Of a stretch of 64,000 bases of DNA, positions 62,339 to 64,000 are shown one piece after another (within the stretch, counting starts at the first letter, position 1; every line of letters begins with the position of its first letter). A model generated the notes under the pieces. The model saw only the letters and a program-made list of their open reading frames with translations, was not told the origin of the DNA and did not search any database. The stretch spans positions 124,001 to 188,000 of the forward strand of contig NZ_BMPE01000002.1 of the NCBI RefSeq assembly GCF_014647435.1. Reading direction: 5' to 3'. A program made the translations under genes and the position numbers. This stretch comes from Deinococcus radiotolerans (GTDB lineage: Bacteria > Deinococcota > Deinococci > Deinococcales > Deinococcaceae).

Positions 62339-62547
62339 GGGGGAGTGGTCTCAAGAGGAAGGGCACCGGCAAAAACGTTGAGTGGCCGGAAAGGCGGAAG
62401 TCTTGGGCGCAGACTGAAAGGCCGGGACGGGTTGCGGATGCACCTATAGCGGCCCCGCAAGGGGTGGGTTGAAAGCAGCAAGGGAAGCGCGTTTCCTGAA
62501 AAGTTCCAGCGTCATTCATGCGGGTTCGAATCCCGTCTTCTCCACCA
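62339..62547 (+). ncRNA. Candidate 209-nt RNA with tRNA-like ends, class unassigned
   Basis: A 7-bp acceptor stem pairs GGGGGAG (62339-62345) with CTTCTCC (62537-62543), including a G3-U70 type wobble (62341 with 62541), followed by A73 and an encoded CCA. The T arm GCGGG-TTCGAAT-CCCGT (62520-62536) is canonical. A 3-bp D stem GTC/GGC (62348-62350, 62362-62364) encloses an 11-nt loop with GG, and CCGGC/GCCGG (62366-62370, 62385-62389) forms an anticodon-like stem with a 14-nt loop. About 130 nt lie between it and the T arm, with hairpins at 62399-62415, 62453-62464 (GCAA loop) and 62481-62497. A TATGCT box ends ten bases upstream. No tmRNA tag or group I core is seen. Confidence 0.55.
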
Positions 62548-62580
62548 AAAAAGCATCGGCCTCCAGATGGGGCCGATGCT
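62547..62580 (-). terminator. Intrinsic terminator of purF
   Basis: On the minus strand AGCATCGGCC and GGCCGATGCT form a 10-bp stem with a 9-nt loop, followed by six T residues (62547-62552 read in reverse). It ends the purF transcript and abuts the 3' end of the RNA candidate on the other strand. Confidence 0.8.
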
Positions 62581-62595
62581 CCTTGCTGGCTGGGG

Positions 62596-64000
<1,405 letters not shown>

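Noticed and set aside
62339..62547. Calling the RNA candidate a standard tmRNA or RNase P RNA
   Set aside because: There is no tag frame ending in Ala-Leu-Ala-Ala, no P2 helix next to the T arm, and the length is too short for a typical tmRNA. The RNase P core GAGGAAAGTCC and its partners are absent.

Overview
The window is one contiguous stretch of a high-GC bacterial chromosome and looks like a Deinococcus. Supporting signs are a caa3-type oxidase and heme A module, a roughly 1330-residue DnaE with a long insertion behind the PHP domain, and a MurE that lacks the diaminopimelate signature. Tandem deoxynucleoside kinases, DUF3160 and DUF2270 proteins, and many start codons sitting 5-10 bases behind a TANNNT box with no Shine-Dalgarno sequence (leaderless transcription) fit too. 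Gene content is mostly chromosomal housekeeping. There is no CRISPR array, transposase or prophage.

Layout. 1-4.8 kb: cytochrome oxidase and heme A genes (coxA partial, coxB, cyoE, ctaA, and a divergent DUF420/CtaM-like gene). 4.8-7.6 kb: an MFS exporter, panB and a membrane PAS protein. 7.6-13.1 kb: dnaE and pilT facing each other across a 20-bp inverted repeat. 13.1-19.4 kb: small metabolic and replication genes (folate ligase-like, C-N hydrolase, GNAT, LD-carboxypeptidase, phosphoesterase, holB, MBL hydrolase). 19.4-28.9 kb: a subtilase, membrane proteins, an APH(3')-like kinase, an excisionase-type regulator, an MMPL transporter, DedA and a HAD phosphatase. 28.9-29.4 kb: a gene-free interval made of a long imperfect inverted repeat. 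29.4-38.8 kb, all on the minus strand: rtcB with a 39-codon upstream ORF, a four-gene secreted/CapA/DUF3160 cluster, murE and two deoxynucleoside kinases. 38.8-41.4 kb: an SPFH-ribbon-helix-helix pair behind a 16-bp palindrome, an HtrA-like protease and a cysteine-less FmdB protein. 41.4-45.4 kb: a glmS ribozyme and glmS, then a papain-like peptidase. 45.5-49.7 kb: a LacI regulator and a fructose-type ABC importer. 49.8-54.7 kb: a 22-residue-repeat membrane protein and sucB/sucA. 54.8-62.3 kb: a lactonase-like protein, a three-fold CHR-type secreted protein behind an unusually AT-rich promoter, a class A beta-lactamase-like protein, an M48 peptidase, an SDR and a YwbE protein. 62.3-64 kb: an unassigned 209-nt RNA candidate with tRNA-like ends, and purF running off the window.

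How the genes work together. The heme A enzymes and DUF420 protein feed the CoxA/CoxB oxidase. GlmS and MurE supply peptidoglycan, with GlmS probably controlled by glucosamine-6-phosphate through self-cleavage of its leader. SucA and SucB form the oxoglutarate dehydrogenase core. DnaE and delta-prime belong to the replicase. The LacI-ABC cluster is a self-contained sugar uptake unit. Convergent genes are usually separated by strong GC hairpins, many without a T tract.

The most notable items are the tRNA-like RNA at 62339-62547, the glmS ribozyme, the SPFH-RHH operon with its palindrome, the inverted repeat at 28.9-29.4 kb, the 22-residue-repeat protein and the widespread leaderless promoters.
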